Origin: Alphaproteobacteria bacterium UBA3612
GTDB taxonomy: Bacteria; Pseudomonadota; Alphaproteobacteria; Sphingomonadales; Sphingomonadaceae
Length of the DNA: 64,000 nucleotides
Assembly: GCA_002375465.1 (NCBI GenBank)
Contig: DFLT01000017.1
Location: 62,001 to 126,000 of the forward strand
Direction of reading: 5' to 3'
The translations under genes were made by a program, and so were the position numbers. The notes below the pieces were generated by a model that saw only the letters and a program-made list of their open reading frames with translations, ran no database searches and was not told where the DNA came from. Positions 1 to 7,553 of the stretch are shown in pieces; within the stretch, counting starts at the first letter, position 1; each line of letters opens with the position of its first letter.

Positions 1-1054
1 AGCCGGACAGGCTGCCGTCCGGCGCCACGTCCAGATGGCAGGCCATGACGGCGCGATCGTGATGCTCGACGATAGAGCAGGCACCCGCAGACAGCGCCTC
101 CGGCAGCATGGGGACGACACGGTCGGGAAAATAGACCGAATTGCCGCGCTTACGCGCTTGACGGTCCAGCGCGGTGCCGGGGCGCACATAATAGGACACA
201 TCGGCGATGGCGACGATTGCGTGCCAGCCGCCCTCCTCCTTCGCCTCTACCCACAGCGCATCGTCATGGTCGCGCGCGTCGGCGGGGTCGATTGTAATGA
301 TGTCCAGGTGCCGCAGATCCTCGCGGCCCTCCCCCAGCGGCATCTCGGCCGCCCGCTCCGCCTGTTCCAGCACCTCCTCGGAAAAGACGTTCGGAATGCC
401 CTTGGCATGAATGGCGATCAGAGAGATGGATTTTGGCGCGAACGGATCGCCGAGGCGCTCGGTCACGCTTGCCTTGCGACCCTCCGTGCGCGCCAGCACC
501 AACTCCCCGTCATTCGCGCCGCCGGCATCCGACACGGGGACCGTCTTGCGGATTTTCTTGTCTGTCGGCTGCAGATACCAGCCGGATGCATCACGCCGCA
601 AAATGCCCAGCATATCCTCTGCTGCGCGGCCGATCCGCTTCATGACATGGCCGCTATAGCCGCGCCCGGTCTCCTCGATACGGGCCAGCAGGCGGTCGCC
701 CTCGCCCAGCGCGGCCTGTCGCGCTCGCTTGCCGCCGCCGCGCTGTTCGCGAACCCGCACGCGCGGCGGTGGATCGGCATGATCCCAATTGTCCGGCACG
801 GCGAAAATGGCGCCATCCTCGACATGCGTCACGCGCAGGACAGCAACACGCGGCAGGCCGCCGCCTTCGTGCACTTTCCGGCCCGGCCCAAGGTCCAGCA
901 CGCCATCGTCCGCCATGTCGCTCAACAGCGCCCGCAGGTCCCGCCGCTGATCGCCGCGCACACCGAACGCTTTCGCGATCTCTCGTTTGCCGACCGGCGT
1001 ATCGGACGATTTGACGAACTCCAGGATCGCGTCTCGGGTTGGAAGGTCGGTCAA
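1..1054 (-). CDS. rnr: Ribonuclease R, 3' end cut by window edge
   Basis: Processive 3'-5' exoribonuclease that degrades structured RNA. About 351 N-terminal codons are visible: a helix-turn-helix-like N-terminus (LPTRDAILEFV, VGKREIAKAFG), a cold-shock-type RNA-binding region, and the start of the RNB catalytic domain with IDPADARDHDDAL near residues 254-266, which carries the Asp cluster that binds the catalytic magnesium in the RNase II/R family. The C-terminal S1 and basic tail lie beyond position 1. The only sensible start is TTG at 1054, overlapping the toxin stop in the four bases TTGA; no good Shine-Dalgarno is seen, so translation is probably coupled to the upstream toxin gene. The upstream frame is closed by a stop 14 codons earlier with no ATG or GTG between. 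Confidence 0.93.
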   Translation of the reverse strand, partial: MTDLPTRDAILEFVKSSDTPVGKREIAKAFGVRGDQRRDLRALLSDMADDGVLDLGPGRKVHEGGGLPRVAVLRVTHVEDGAIFAVPDNWDHADPPPRVRVREQRGGGKRARQAALGEGDRLLARIEETGRGYSGHVMKRIGRAAEDMLGILRRDASGWYLQPTDKKIRKTVPVSDAGGANDGELVLARTEGRKASVTERLGDPFAPKSISLIAIHAKGIPNVFSEEVLEQAERAAEMPLGEGREDLRHLDIITIDPADARDHDDALWVEAKEEGGWHAIVAIADVSYYVRPGTALDRQARKRGNSVYFPDRVVPMLPEALSAGACSIVEHHDRAVMACHLDVAPDGSLSG

Positions 1055-1434
1055 GAGACGATCCGCGCCCGGAACCAGGCGGCCACCTCGTCCTCGGTCA
1101 ATTTACCCGCTGCAAGCTCTAGCACCATGTTCGTGGCTTCGATCTTATCAAATTCGATCGACACCCCATTCAGCGACAGGAACAGACGGGCAGCAATCCA
1201 CGCCGTGCGCTTGTTTCCGTCCACAAACGGATGGTTTCGTGCAATACCAAATGCGTAGGAGGCTGCGAGCGATGCGGCATCCGGTGAGCCATAGGCGGCC
1301 AGGTTCAAGGGCTTTGCCAGCGCCGATACCAGCAAGGCAAGATCCCGCGTCCCCTCGCCGCCCTTATGCTCGGACAGCTGGCGGTCGTGTGAGGCGATGA
1401 TCGTTTGGATGACCAGCCAGCGCCACTCGCTCAC
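1051..1434 (-). CDS. doc: Doc/Fic-family toxin of a type II toxin-antitoxin pair
   Basis: 127-residue protein of the death-on-curing branch of the Fic fold. The catalytic loop HPFVDGNKRTAW lies at residues 68-79, matching the HxFxDGNKR signature. Characterised Doc toxins phosphorylate EF-Tu and stop translation; that activity is known for the family and inferred here. The start overlaps the end of the antitoxin gene by 4 bp (ATGA), and its own stop overlaps the TTG start of rnr. The order antitoxin-toxin is normal for phd/doc, but the antitoxin is of the AbrB/MazE type rather than Phd. Confidence 0.9.
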   Translation of the reverse strand: MSEWRWLVIQTIIASHDRQLSEHKGGEGTRDLALLVSALAKPLNLAAYGSPDAASLAASYAFGIARNHPFVDGNKRTAWIAARLFLSLNGVSIEFDKIEATNMVLELAAGKLTEDEVAAWFRARIVS

Positions 1435-1661
1435 TTCGCCAGTACGCGAAGAATGTCGCGATCGTCGTTCATGATCCGCTCGGCATGCTTCATCTGCTCT
1501 TCGAACTCTGGGTCGTAAGGCGAGAGGCGATAACTACCATCGGGTGCCTCGGTCAGATAAAGGACGTCACCCTTGTCCGCCTTCAGGCGGGCGAGCACGT
1601 CCTTCGGAAAGATGGCTCCGACGGAATTACCGAAGCTGGTAAGTTTCAATGGCATGTTCAT
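1431..1661 (-). CDS. AbrB/MazE-type antitoxin of the Doc pair
   Basis: Small swapped-hairpin (SpoVT-AbrB-like) DNA-binding antitoxin of 76 residues: MPLKLTSFGNSVGAIFPKDV is the usual MazE/AbrB N-terminus, followed by an acidic C-terminal tail (DPEFEEQMKHAERIMNDDRD) likely to wrap the toxin. I prefer the ATG at 1661 (alternatives: ATG 1655, or ATG 1712 that would add 17 residues unlike the family). The 1661 ATG sits six bases after a good -10 box and has no Shine-Dalgarno, so the mRNA may be leaderless. Presumed to repress its own promoter, as such antitoxins do. Confidence 0.82.
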   Translation of the reverse strand: MNMPLKLTSFGNSVGAIFPKDVLARLKADKGDVLYLTEAPDGSYRLSPYDPEFEEQMKHAERIMNDDRDILRVLAK

Positions 1662-1667
1662 CAGTTC

Positions 1668-1695
1668 GTTATAACAGATGTTCGTACACCTGCAA
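1668..1695 (-). promoter_or_regulatory. Sigma-70-like promoter of the toxin-antitoxin operon
   Basis: Minus-strand TTGCAG (-35, 1690-1695), 16 bp spacer, TATAAC (-10, 1668-1673) with an upstream TG. The -10 is only six bases from the ATG at 1661, so transcription would start at or next to the start codon. Two copies of the hexamer GTTCGT (plus strand, 1664-1669 and 1680-1685) overlap the promoter and could be antitoxin half-sites. Inference from sequence only. Confidence 0.55.
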
Positions 1696-1866
1696 AGGGC
1701 GGACTGCTTCATTGACAGACAGCCGCTCTTCCCCCATATGCGCCGCCAGCATCAGTGTTGCAGTGCAACATGATGGGTGAGCGGCGTGAAACGCCGGTGG
1801 CGAGATAGCCGCTGTTGAGCTCCTCCTTGGGATGCACCCTCTTCAAACGTCCTGTTTCACGCGGGG

Positions 1867-1942
1867 ACGTCACCCGCGCGTGACGTGCTGCCGCTTTCGT
1901 GGCGCTGCGTCGGGCGCTCGCACGTTTTTGTGCGCACGAAAG
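1867..1942 (+). promoter_or_regulatory. Structured 5' leader of the DEAD-box helicase gene
   Basis: Three inverted repeats precede the helicase ATG at 1952: ACGTCAC (1867-1873) with GTGACGT (1880-1886); CTTTCGTG (1894-1901) with CACGAAAG (1935-1942); and nested inside, CGCAC (1919-1923) with GTGCG (1930-1934) around a GTTTTT loop. The 3' arm CACGAAAG contains the only purine-rich tract that could serve as ribosome binding site, so pairing would mask it. This suggests control of translation by RNA folding; no data beyond the repeats. Confidence 0.45.
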
Positions 1943-1951
1943 ATAAAATAC

Positions 1952-3445
1952 ATGACTAACTTCAAAGATATGAACCTCGCCGAGCCGCTGATGCGCGCAC
2001 TTGAAAGCGAAGGTTATACGACGCCGACCCCGATCCAGGCGCAGACCGTGCCCCTTGGTATGCAGGGTAAGGACATTTTGGGCATCGCGCAGACCGGAAC
2101 GGGCAAGACCGCGGCATTCGCGCTGCCCATCCTCGATCGCTTCAGCCGCAATACGGCCCGCATAGAGCCGCGCCGTCCGCGCTGTCTGGTGCTGGCGCCC
2201 ACGCGCGAACTGGCGACGCAGATCGCCGTCAGCTTCCGCACCTATGGCCGTTTCCTGCGCCTGTCGGTCGAGACCGCATTCGGCGGCACCCCGGTCGGCA
2301 AGCAAAAGCGTGCGCTCGACCGCGGCGTCGACATTCTGGTTGCGACACCGGGCCGCCTGATCGACCTTCTGGAGCAGCGCGCGCTGACCCTGGACGGTAT
2401 CGAGGTACTCGTGCTCGACGAAGCGGATCAGATGCTCGACATGGGCTTCATTCACGCCCTGCGCCGTATCGTGCCGCTGGTCCCCAAGAAGCGCCAGACG
2501 CTGTTCTTCTCGGCGACCATGCCCAAGGACATTTCCGAGCTCGCCAGCAAATATCTGACCAACCCGGAAAAGGTTGCGGTGACGCCCGTCGCCACCACCG
2601 CCGTACGGGTCCAGCAGACGGCAACGCTCGTCAATCAGAACGAGAAGCAGGCGCTGCTGACCGTCATGCTGGAGCGGGAGCCGATCGAGCGCGCACTGGT
2701 CTTCACGCGCACGAAGCATGGCGCCGACCGCGTCGTCCGTCACCTGCTGGCGGCGAACATCAAGGCGGCGGCGATCCACGGCAATAAGAGCCAGGCACAG
2801 CGCGAACGCGCGCTGGAGGCATTCCGCGAGGGCAAATGCCCTGTGCTGGTCGCGACGGATATCGCCGCGCGCGGCATCGACATTGACGGCGTGTCCCACG
2901 TCATCAATTTCGAAGTCCCCAATGTGCCGGAACAATATGTCCACCGCATCGGCCGCACCGCGCGCGCCGGCGCGGATGGTCTGGCCATCAGCTTCGTTGC
3001 AAAGGACGAACGCTCCTATCTGCGCGACATCGAGAAGCTGACCCGCCAGAGCCTGCAAATGGTCCCGCTGCCGGAAAATTTCGTGGCGGATGTCGAGCGC
3101 GTCAACAGCATGAAGCTGCCCCCGAAAAAGTCGGGCGGCGAATATGAAGGTGGTCGCGGCGGCAATCGTGGCGAGGGCCGACGTCGTGGTTCCGGCGGCG
3201 CACCCGGCGGCAATCGCAATGGCGGCAATCGGCGCGGCAAGCCCCAGGGCGAGGCCATTCGCGAAGATCGCGGCCCCCGCGCAAACCCAGTCTCCAACCG
3301 CAAACCTGCGGGCGCCCATGCGAGCGCCGGAAAGCCCGGCGGCGGCTGGCGTGGCAAGGGCGGCGGCAAGCCGGCAGGCGGCAGGCCCGCGGGCAGTAAG
3401 CCCGCCGGCGGGCAGCGCCATTCCGGCGGACCCCGCCAAGGCTAA
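1952..3445 (+). CDS. DEAD-box ATP-dependent RNA helicase (RhlE type)
   Basis: 497-residue ATP-dependent RNA helicase used in ribosome assembly and RNA decay. All helicase motifs are visible: Q motif (TPTPIQAQ, 24-31), Walker A AQTGTGKT (46-53), PTRELATQ, TPGRLIDLL, DEAD (156-159), SAT (187-189), then ALVFTRTK, ATDIAARGIDI and HRIGRTARAG in the second RecA domain. From about residue 390 the protein turns into a Gly/Arg/Lys-rich low-complexity tail typical of RhlE-like enzymes. The reading frame is open 40 codons upstream, but the ATG at 1952 fits the family N-terminus (MTNFKDMNLAEPL). It lies divergent from the toxin-antitoxin operon, behind an unusual hairpin-rich leader. Confidence 0.95.
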   Translation: MTNFKDMNLAEPLMRALESEGYTTPTPIQAQTVPLGMQGKDILGIAQTGTGKTAAFALPILDRFSRNTARIEPRRPRCLVLAPTRELATQIAVSFRTYGRFLRLSVETAFGGTPVGKQKRALDRGVDILVATPGRLIDLLEQRALTLDGIEVLVLDEADQMLDMGFIHALRRIVPLVPKKRQTLFFSATMPKDISELASKYLTNPEKVAVTPVATTAVRVQQTATLVNQNEKQALLTVMLEREPIERALVFTRTKHGADRVVRHLLAANIKAAAIHGNKSQAQRERALEAFREGKCPVLVATDIAARGIDIDGVSHVINFEVPNVPEQYVHRIGRTARAGADGLAISFVAKDERSYLRDIEKLTRQSLQMVPLPENFVADVERVNSMKLPPKKSGGEYEGGRGGNRGEGRRRGSGGAPGGNRNGGNRRGKPQGEAIREDRGPRANPVSNRKPAGAHASAGKPGGGWRGKGGGKPAGGRPAGSKPAGGQRHSGGPRQG

Positions 3446-3532
3446 GAGCAGGGAAGGGCCGCGTCCCCATGGGGGCGTGGCCCGCCTCTCGACACCGCTT
3501 TTGACGCCACCAGCATCGATCCCAGCACCGAC

Positions 3533-4156
3533 ATGGACATCGCCCTTATCGTCCTCAGCGCGATCGGCACGGCCGTCTTCGCCATTTCGGGCGCCCTTCT
3601 GGGCCTGCGAAAGGGAATGGACATTGTCGGCATATCCTTTGTCGCGACCGTCACGGGCATCGGCGGGGGTACGATTCGCGATGTCCTGCTGGGCGCGTTG
3701 CCCGTCGCCTGGGTACGGCAGCCGACCGATATCGCCATCTGCCTTGCCTGTGCCTTCATCGTCGGAGCGCTGAACAGGCCGCTGCTCGGCAATCGCATGA
3801 CATGGCTGCTTTATGCCGATGCGGCGGGCCTGGCGCTGTTTGCAGTGCTGGGCGCCGCAAAGGCGGAAGCGGCAGGAGCGCATCCGCTGGTCTCTATCCT
3901 GTTCGGCGCGATGAGTGCATCGTTCGGCGGCATCATTCGCGACATCATCTGCGGCGAACGACCGATTCTGTTCGCGAAGGAAATCTACATCAGCGCAGCG
4001 CTGCTCGGCGGCGGCGTATTCGTCGTCCTATCGGACTTCTTTGCGTTCCAACCTGCGGCCATCGCCGGCGTTCTGGCGGCCTTGACCCTCCGCCTGCTGG
4101 CGATGCGATATGAATGGAGTCTGCCCTTTCCCCGTTACCGCGAACCGCTTAGCTGA
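3533..4156 (+). CDS. TRIC-like channel protein (UPF0126/YicG family)
   Basis: 207-residue membrane protein with about seven hydrophobic segments. It is built of two homologous halves, each with the family signature of glycines followed by Arg-Asp: GIGGGTIRDVLLG near residues 42-54 and SFGGIIRDIICGE near 129-141. Bacterial members are homologues of trimeric intracellular cation (potassium) channels; the physiological ion here is not shown by the sequence. It follows the helicase on the same strand with an 87-bp gap and converges with topA. The ATG at 3533 begins MDIALIVLSAIGTAVFAISGA, the normal family start. Confidence 0.88.
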   Translation: MDIALIVLSAIGTAVFAISGALLGLRKGMDIVGISFVATVTGIGGGTIRDVLLGALPVAWVRQPTDIAICLACAFIVGALNRPLLGNRMTWLLYADAAGLALFAVLGAAKAEAAGAHPLVSILFGAMSASFGGIIRDIICGERPILFAKEIYISAALLGGGVFVVLSDFFAFQPAAIAGVLAALTLRLLAMRYEWSLPFPRYREPLS

Positions 4157-4186
4157 CCGTTCGCATCGGGTTACACGCCGTATCTC

Positions 4187-6823
4187 TTATGAAGATTTGG
4201 CGGCGGGCTTCTTCTTCGCTGGGGCCTTTTTCTTGGCGGTCGTCTTCTTGGCGGCAGGCTTTTTGGCAGCGGCTGCGGTCTTCGCAGGCGCCTTCTTTTT
4301 CGCGGTCGTTTTCTTCTTTGCGGGCGCCTTGCGTTTTTTCTTTGCCGGCCCCTTTGCCGCGCGTTCGTCGATCAGCTTTGCCGCCTCTTCCAGGGTCAAC
4401 GCCTCAGGATCCGCGTCACGTTTCAGGCTGGCATTGGTGCTGCCGTCGGTGACATAGGGACCATAGCGCCCCTCCATCAGGCGGATTTCATCGCCTGAGA
4501 TCGGATGCGCGCCCATGATCTTCAGGGGCTCCGCCGCCTTGCGCCGCCCGCCAGACGCGGCCGCCTCCGCCAGCTTCACCACGGCGGCATTCATGCCGGT
4601 TTCGAACACTTCCGCAGTGTTCGCCAGCTTCGCATATTTGCCATCATGGCGCAGATAGGGGCCATAGCGGCCGATCGCCGCCTCTATATCCTTGCCGGTT
4701 TCAGGGTGTTGCCCGACGATCCGGGGCAGGGAAAGCAGCCTTACCGCCATGTCCAGATCGACGGACTCCGGATCGATGTCTTTCGGTATGGAGGCGCGCG
4801 GCGGCTTCTTTTCCTCGCTCTCCTGCACGAACAGGCCAAAGCGGCCAGACCTGATGGACACTGCCTCGCCGGTGCCCGGGTGCGCGCCCAGTTCCTTTGG
4901 ATATTCTCCCGCCGCGGCACCTGCGTCGCCGGAGCGGTTGCCGAATTCGCGCGTAAATTTGCACTCAGGATAGTTGGAGCAGGCAATGAACGGGCCGAAT
5001 TTGCCGCCGCGCAGCGCCAGGCGACCATTGTCGCACGCCGGACAGGCGCGCGGATCGCTGCCGTCCTCCTTCGGCGGGAACAGCATCGGCTCAAGAAACT
5101 CATCAATCGACGCCATCACCTCTGACGGCTGACGCTCCATGATTTCCTGCGTCTTGGGAAAGAAATCCCGCCAGAAGGCGCGCAGCACGTCCTTGTAGTT
5201 TTCCTCGCCGGCAGAAATCTCGTCCAGCTGCTCCTCCAGCCCGGCGGTGAAATCATATTCGACATAGCGCGTGAAATAGCGTTCCAGAAACGCCGTCAGC
5301 AGGCGACCCTTCTCCTCAGGATAGAAACGCTTCTGTTCCAGCCGGACATAGTCGCGGTCCTTCAACACCTGCAGGATCGAGGCATAGGTAGACGGACGGC
5401 CTATCCCCAGCTCTTCCAGCCGCTTGACCAGACTGGCCTCCGAAAAGCGCGGCGGCGGCTGGGTGAAATGCTGATCGGCACTGGCGTCGGTGCAGGCCGG
5501 CGTCGCATCCTTCTCGATCTTCGGCAGGCGGCGATCGTCGTCCGATGCCTCATCATCGTCCGGCGCGTCGTCGACATCCTCGCGGTAGAGGGCCAGATAG
5601 CCGGGAAAGACCAGCACCTGTCCCGTTGCGCGCAGTTCGGCACGGCCGTGCCTGTCGTGCAGCGTCACCGTGGTGCGGTCGAATTTCGCCGATTCCATCT
5701 GGCTGGCCAGCGTCCGCTTCCACACCAGGTCGTACAGGCGCCGCTGTGCATCCGGCAGGCTTTTCAGCGCCTCCGGCCCCTTGGAAAGGTCGGTAGGCCG
5801 CACGGCCTCGTGCGCCTCCTGGGCGTTCTTCGCCTTCGATTTATAGACACGCGGCGATTTCGGCAGGTGCGCCTGCGTATAGCGGTCGGCGATGACGGAC
5901 CGCGCCTGTGCGATGGCCTCGCCCGCCATTTCGACGCCGTCGGTCCGCATATAGGTTATATGCCCGCCCTCATACAGCGCCTGCGCCGTCCGCATGGTGT
6001 CGGACGCCGACATGCCCAACTTTCGCGATGCCTCCTGCTGCAGGGTGGAGGTCGTGAACGGCGGATAGGGATTGCGCGTGACGGGTTTCGTCTCAACGGC
6101 GCTGACCTGATATTCGCCCGCCTTCACATCCGCCTTTGCCTCGTTGGCGAGCGCGGCATTGCCCAGCGAGAATTTGTCCAGCTGCTTGCCCTGCCAATTT
6201 ACCAGGCGCGCGGGAAAGCTCTGCCCATTGGGCAGTGCGAAGCTGCCCATGACGGTCCAGTATTCCTGCGGCTTGAACGCCTCGATCTCGCGTTCGCGCT
6301 CCGTGATCAGGCGCAGTGCGACGGATTGTACGCGGCCCGCCGATTTCGCGCCGGGCAGTTTGCGCCACAGGACGGGCGACAGGGTAAAGCCGACCAGATA
6401 ATCGAGCGCGCGGCGCGCCAGATAGGCGTCGACCAGCGGTCCATCGAGGTCCCGCGGCGCGGCCATGGCGGCGGTCACGGCGGCCTTTGTGATCTGGTTG
6501 AAGGTGACACGCTGAACCTCTGCCGGCAGCGCTTTCTTGGCCTTCAGATGTTCGTACAGGTGCCAGCTGATCGCCTCTCCCTCGCGGTCGGGGTCGGTTG
6601 CCAGGATCAGGCGATCGGACGCCTTTGCACGGCGGGCGATATCGTTCAGCTGTTTGGACCGGTCCGCCTGGACCTGCCATTTCATCGCGAAATCATTGTC
6701 GGGGTCGACCGAGCCGTCCTTCGGCGGCAGGTCGCGCACATGGCCATAGCTGGCGACCACGTCGTAATTAGATCCCAGATATTGATTGATCGTCTTGGCC
6801 TTGGCAGGCGATTCGACGATCAC
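4187..6823 (-). CDS. topA: DNA topoisomerase I (omega protein)
   Basis: 878-residue type IA topoisomerase that relaxes negative supercoils. Visible: Toprim start IVESPAKAKTI with the catalytic Glu, the DPDREGE metal site at 78-84, the active-site tyrosine Y291 in GGHITYMRTDG, a C4 zinc finger (CPAC...CSNYPEC) near residue 590, then further topoisomerase C-terminal repeats. The last 50 residues are an Ala/Lys/Pro-rich tail resembling histone H1-like tails of alphaproteobacterial TopA. The start is taken as GTG at 6823; the frame is closed by a stop ten codons upstream and has no ATG. In many relatives topA is followed by rnr; here a helicase, a channel gene and the toxin-antitoxin pair lie between them. 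Confidence 0.96.
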   Translation of the reverse strand: MIVESPAKAKTINQYLGSNYDVVASYGHVRDLPPKDGSVDPDNDFAMKWQVQADRSKQLNDIARRAKASDRLILATDPDREGEAISWHLYEHLKAKKALPAEVQRVTFNQITKAAVTAAMAAPRDLDGPLVDAYLARRALDYLVGFTLSPVLWRKLPGAKSAGRVQSVALRLITEREREIEAFKPQEYWTVMGSFALPNGQSFPARLVNWQGKQLDKFSLGNAALANEAKADVKAGEYQVSAVETKPVTRNPYPPFTTSTLQQEASRKLGMSASDTMRTAQALYEGGHITYMRTDGVEMAGEAIAQARSVIADRYTQAHLPKSPRVYKSKAKNAQEAHEAVRPTDLSKGPEALKSLPDAQRRLYDLVWKRTLASQMESAKFDRTTVTLHDRHGRAELRATGQVLVFPGYLALYREDVDDAPDDDEASDDDRRLPKIEKDATPACTDASADQHFTQPPPRFSEASLVKRLEELGIGRPSTYASILQVLKDRDYVRLEQKRFYPEEKGRLLTAFLERYFTRYVEYDFTAGLEEQLDEISAGEENYKDVLRAFWRDFFPKTQEIMERQPSEVMASIDEFLEPMLFPPKEDGSDPRACPACDNGRLALRGGKFGPFIACSNYPECKFTREFGNRSGDAGAAAGEYPKELGAHPGTGEAVSIRSGRFGLFVQESEEKKPPRASIPKDIDPESVDLDMAVRLLSLPRIVGQHPETGKDIEAAIGRYGPYLRHDGKYAKLANTAEVFETGMNAAVVKLAEAAASGGRRKAAEPLKIMGAHPISGDEIRLMEGRYGPYVTDGSTNASLKRDADPEALTLEEAAKLIDERAAKGPAKKKRKAPAKKKTTAKKKAPAKTAAAAKKPAAKKTTAKKKAPAKKKPAAKSS

Positions 6824-6950
6824 GAGACTAGTGGCGATAACGGCGCTCCCTCATAGGCCCTGGCGGCGGCATATAGAGCCGACAGTGGCGACGGCAAGGT
6901 TAAGCACCCTGCTCTTTTCAACGCCCCCTCCACAACATATGAGGCTAGGC

Positions 6951-7553
6951 ATGCCCATTGGCCTCATCTCCTCACCCTGGTTCTGGCTGGTCATTGGCTA
7001 TTTGCTGGGTGCCATTCCCTTTGGCCTGATACTGACGAAGCTGGCCGGGAAGGGCGATGTGCGGAGCGTCGGTTCCGGCAATATCGGCGCCACCAACGTG
7101 CTGCGCGCCGGCGGCAAGGGGCTGGCGATCGCGACCTTGCTTCTGGATATCGGCAAGGGCGCGCTGGCCGTGTGGCTGGGCGGTGAATATGCCATGGGCG
7201 GAGAGATACTGGGCGGCATGGGCGCCTTTCTGGGGCACCTTTTCCCCTTCTGGCTGGCATTTCGCGGCGGTAAGGGCGTCGCCACCATGCTGGGCATCGC
7301 GCTCGCGCTGGGGTGGAAGATCGGTCTGGTGTTCGCGCTGGTATGGCTGGGGACGGCGCTTGCCACGCGATATTCTTCGCTGGCGGGCATCTTTGCCAGC
7401 CTGGCGGCGCCGCTGGTACCGCTGCTGGGCGGACGCTGGGATGCGGCACTGCTGCTGGGCGGCATGGCCATGCTCGTCATCGCAAAGCATGAGGCAAACA
7501 TCCTGCGCCTGCGCGCGGGGACCGAATCGAAGATCGGCGCGAAAGAAGCCTGA
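6951..7553 (+). CDS. plsY: Acyl-phosphate:glycerol-3-phosphate acyltransferase
   Basis: Integral membrane enzyme that transfers an acyl group from acyl-phosphate to the sn-1 position of glycerol-3-phosphate, the first step of phospholipid synthesis. The 200-residue sequence has five hydrophobic segments and the three PlsY cytoplasmic motifs: GSGNIGATNVLRAGG, HLFPFWLAFRGGKGVAT and KHEANILRLRAGTE. I chose ATG 6951 because GAGG lies six to nine bases upstream; an in-frame ATG at 6939 would give four more residues. The stop overlaps the dprA start in TGATG, so the two are translationally coupled. Confidence 0.95.
   Translation: MPIGLISSPWFWLVIGYLLGAIPFGLILTKLAGKGDVRSVGSGNIGATNVLRAGGKGLAIATLLLDIGKGALAVWLGGEYAMGGEILGGMGAFLGHLFPFWLAFRGGKGVATMLGIALALGWKIGLVFALVWLGTALATRYSSLAGIFASLAAPLVPLLGGRWDAALLLGGMAMLVIAKHEANILRLRAGTESKIGAKEA

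Noticed and set aside
35..1258. Long plus-strand frame of 407 codons across rnr and doc.
   Set aside because: It is antisense to clear RNase R and Doc motifs and its product has no recognisable motifs.
1709..3883. 724-codon minus-strand frame across the helicase gene.
   Set aside because: Shadow of the DEAD-box gene in GC-rich DNA; low-complexity composition and no motifs.
4187..4400. Repetitive Lys/Ala codons at the 3' end of topA looked like a DNA repeat.
   Set aside because: Explained by the basic low-complexity tail of TopA.
5468..6856. 462-codon plus-strand frame opposite topA.
   Set aside because: Antisense shadow of a fully motif-supported TopA.
6852..6874. Similarity between CATAGGCCCTGGCGGCGGCATA here and a related stretch at 17592-17612.
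   Set aside because: Only about 14 identical bases in GC-rich sequence, no flanking structure; not enough for a repeat family.
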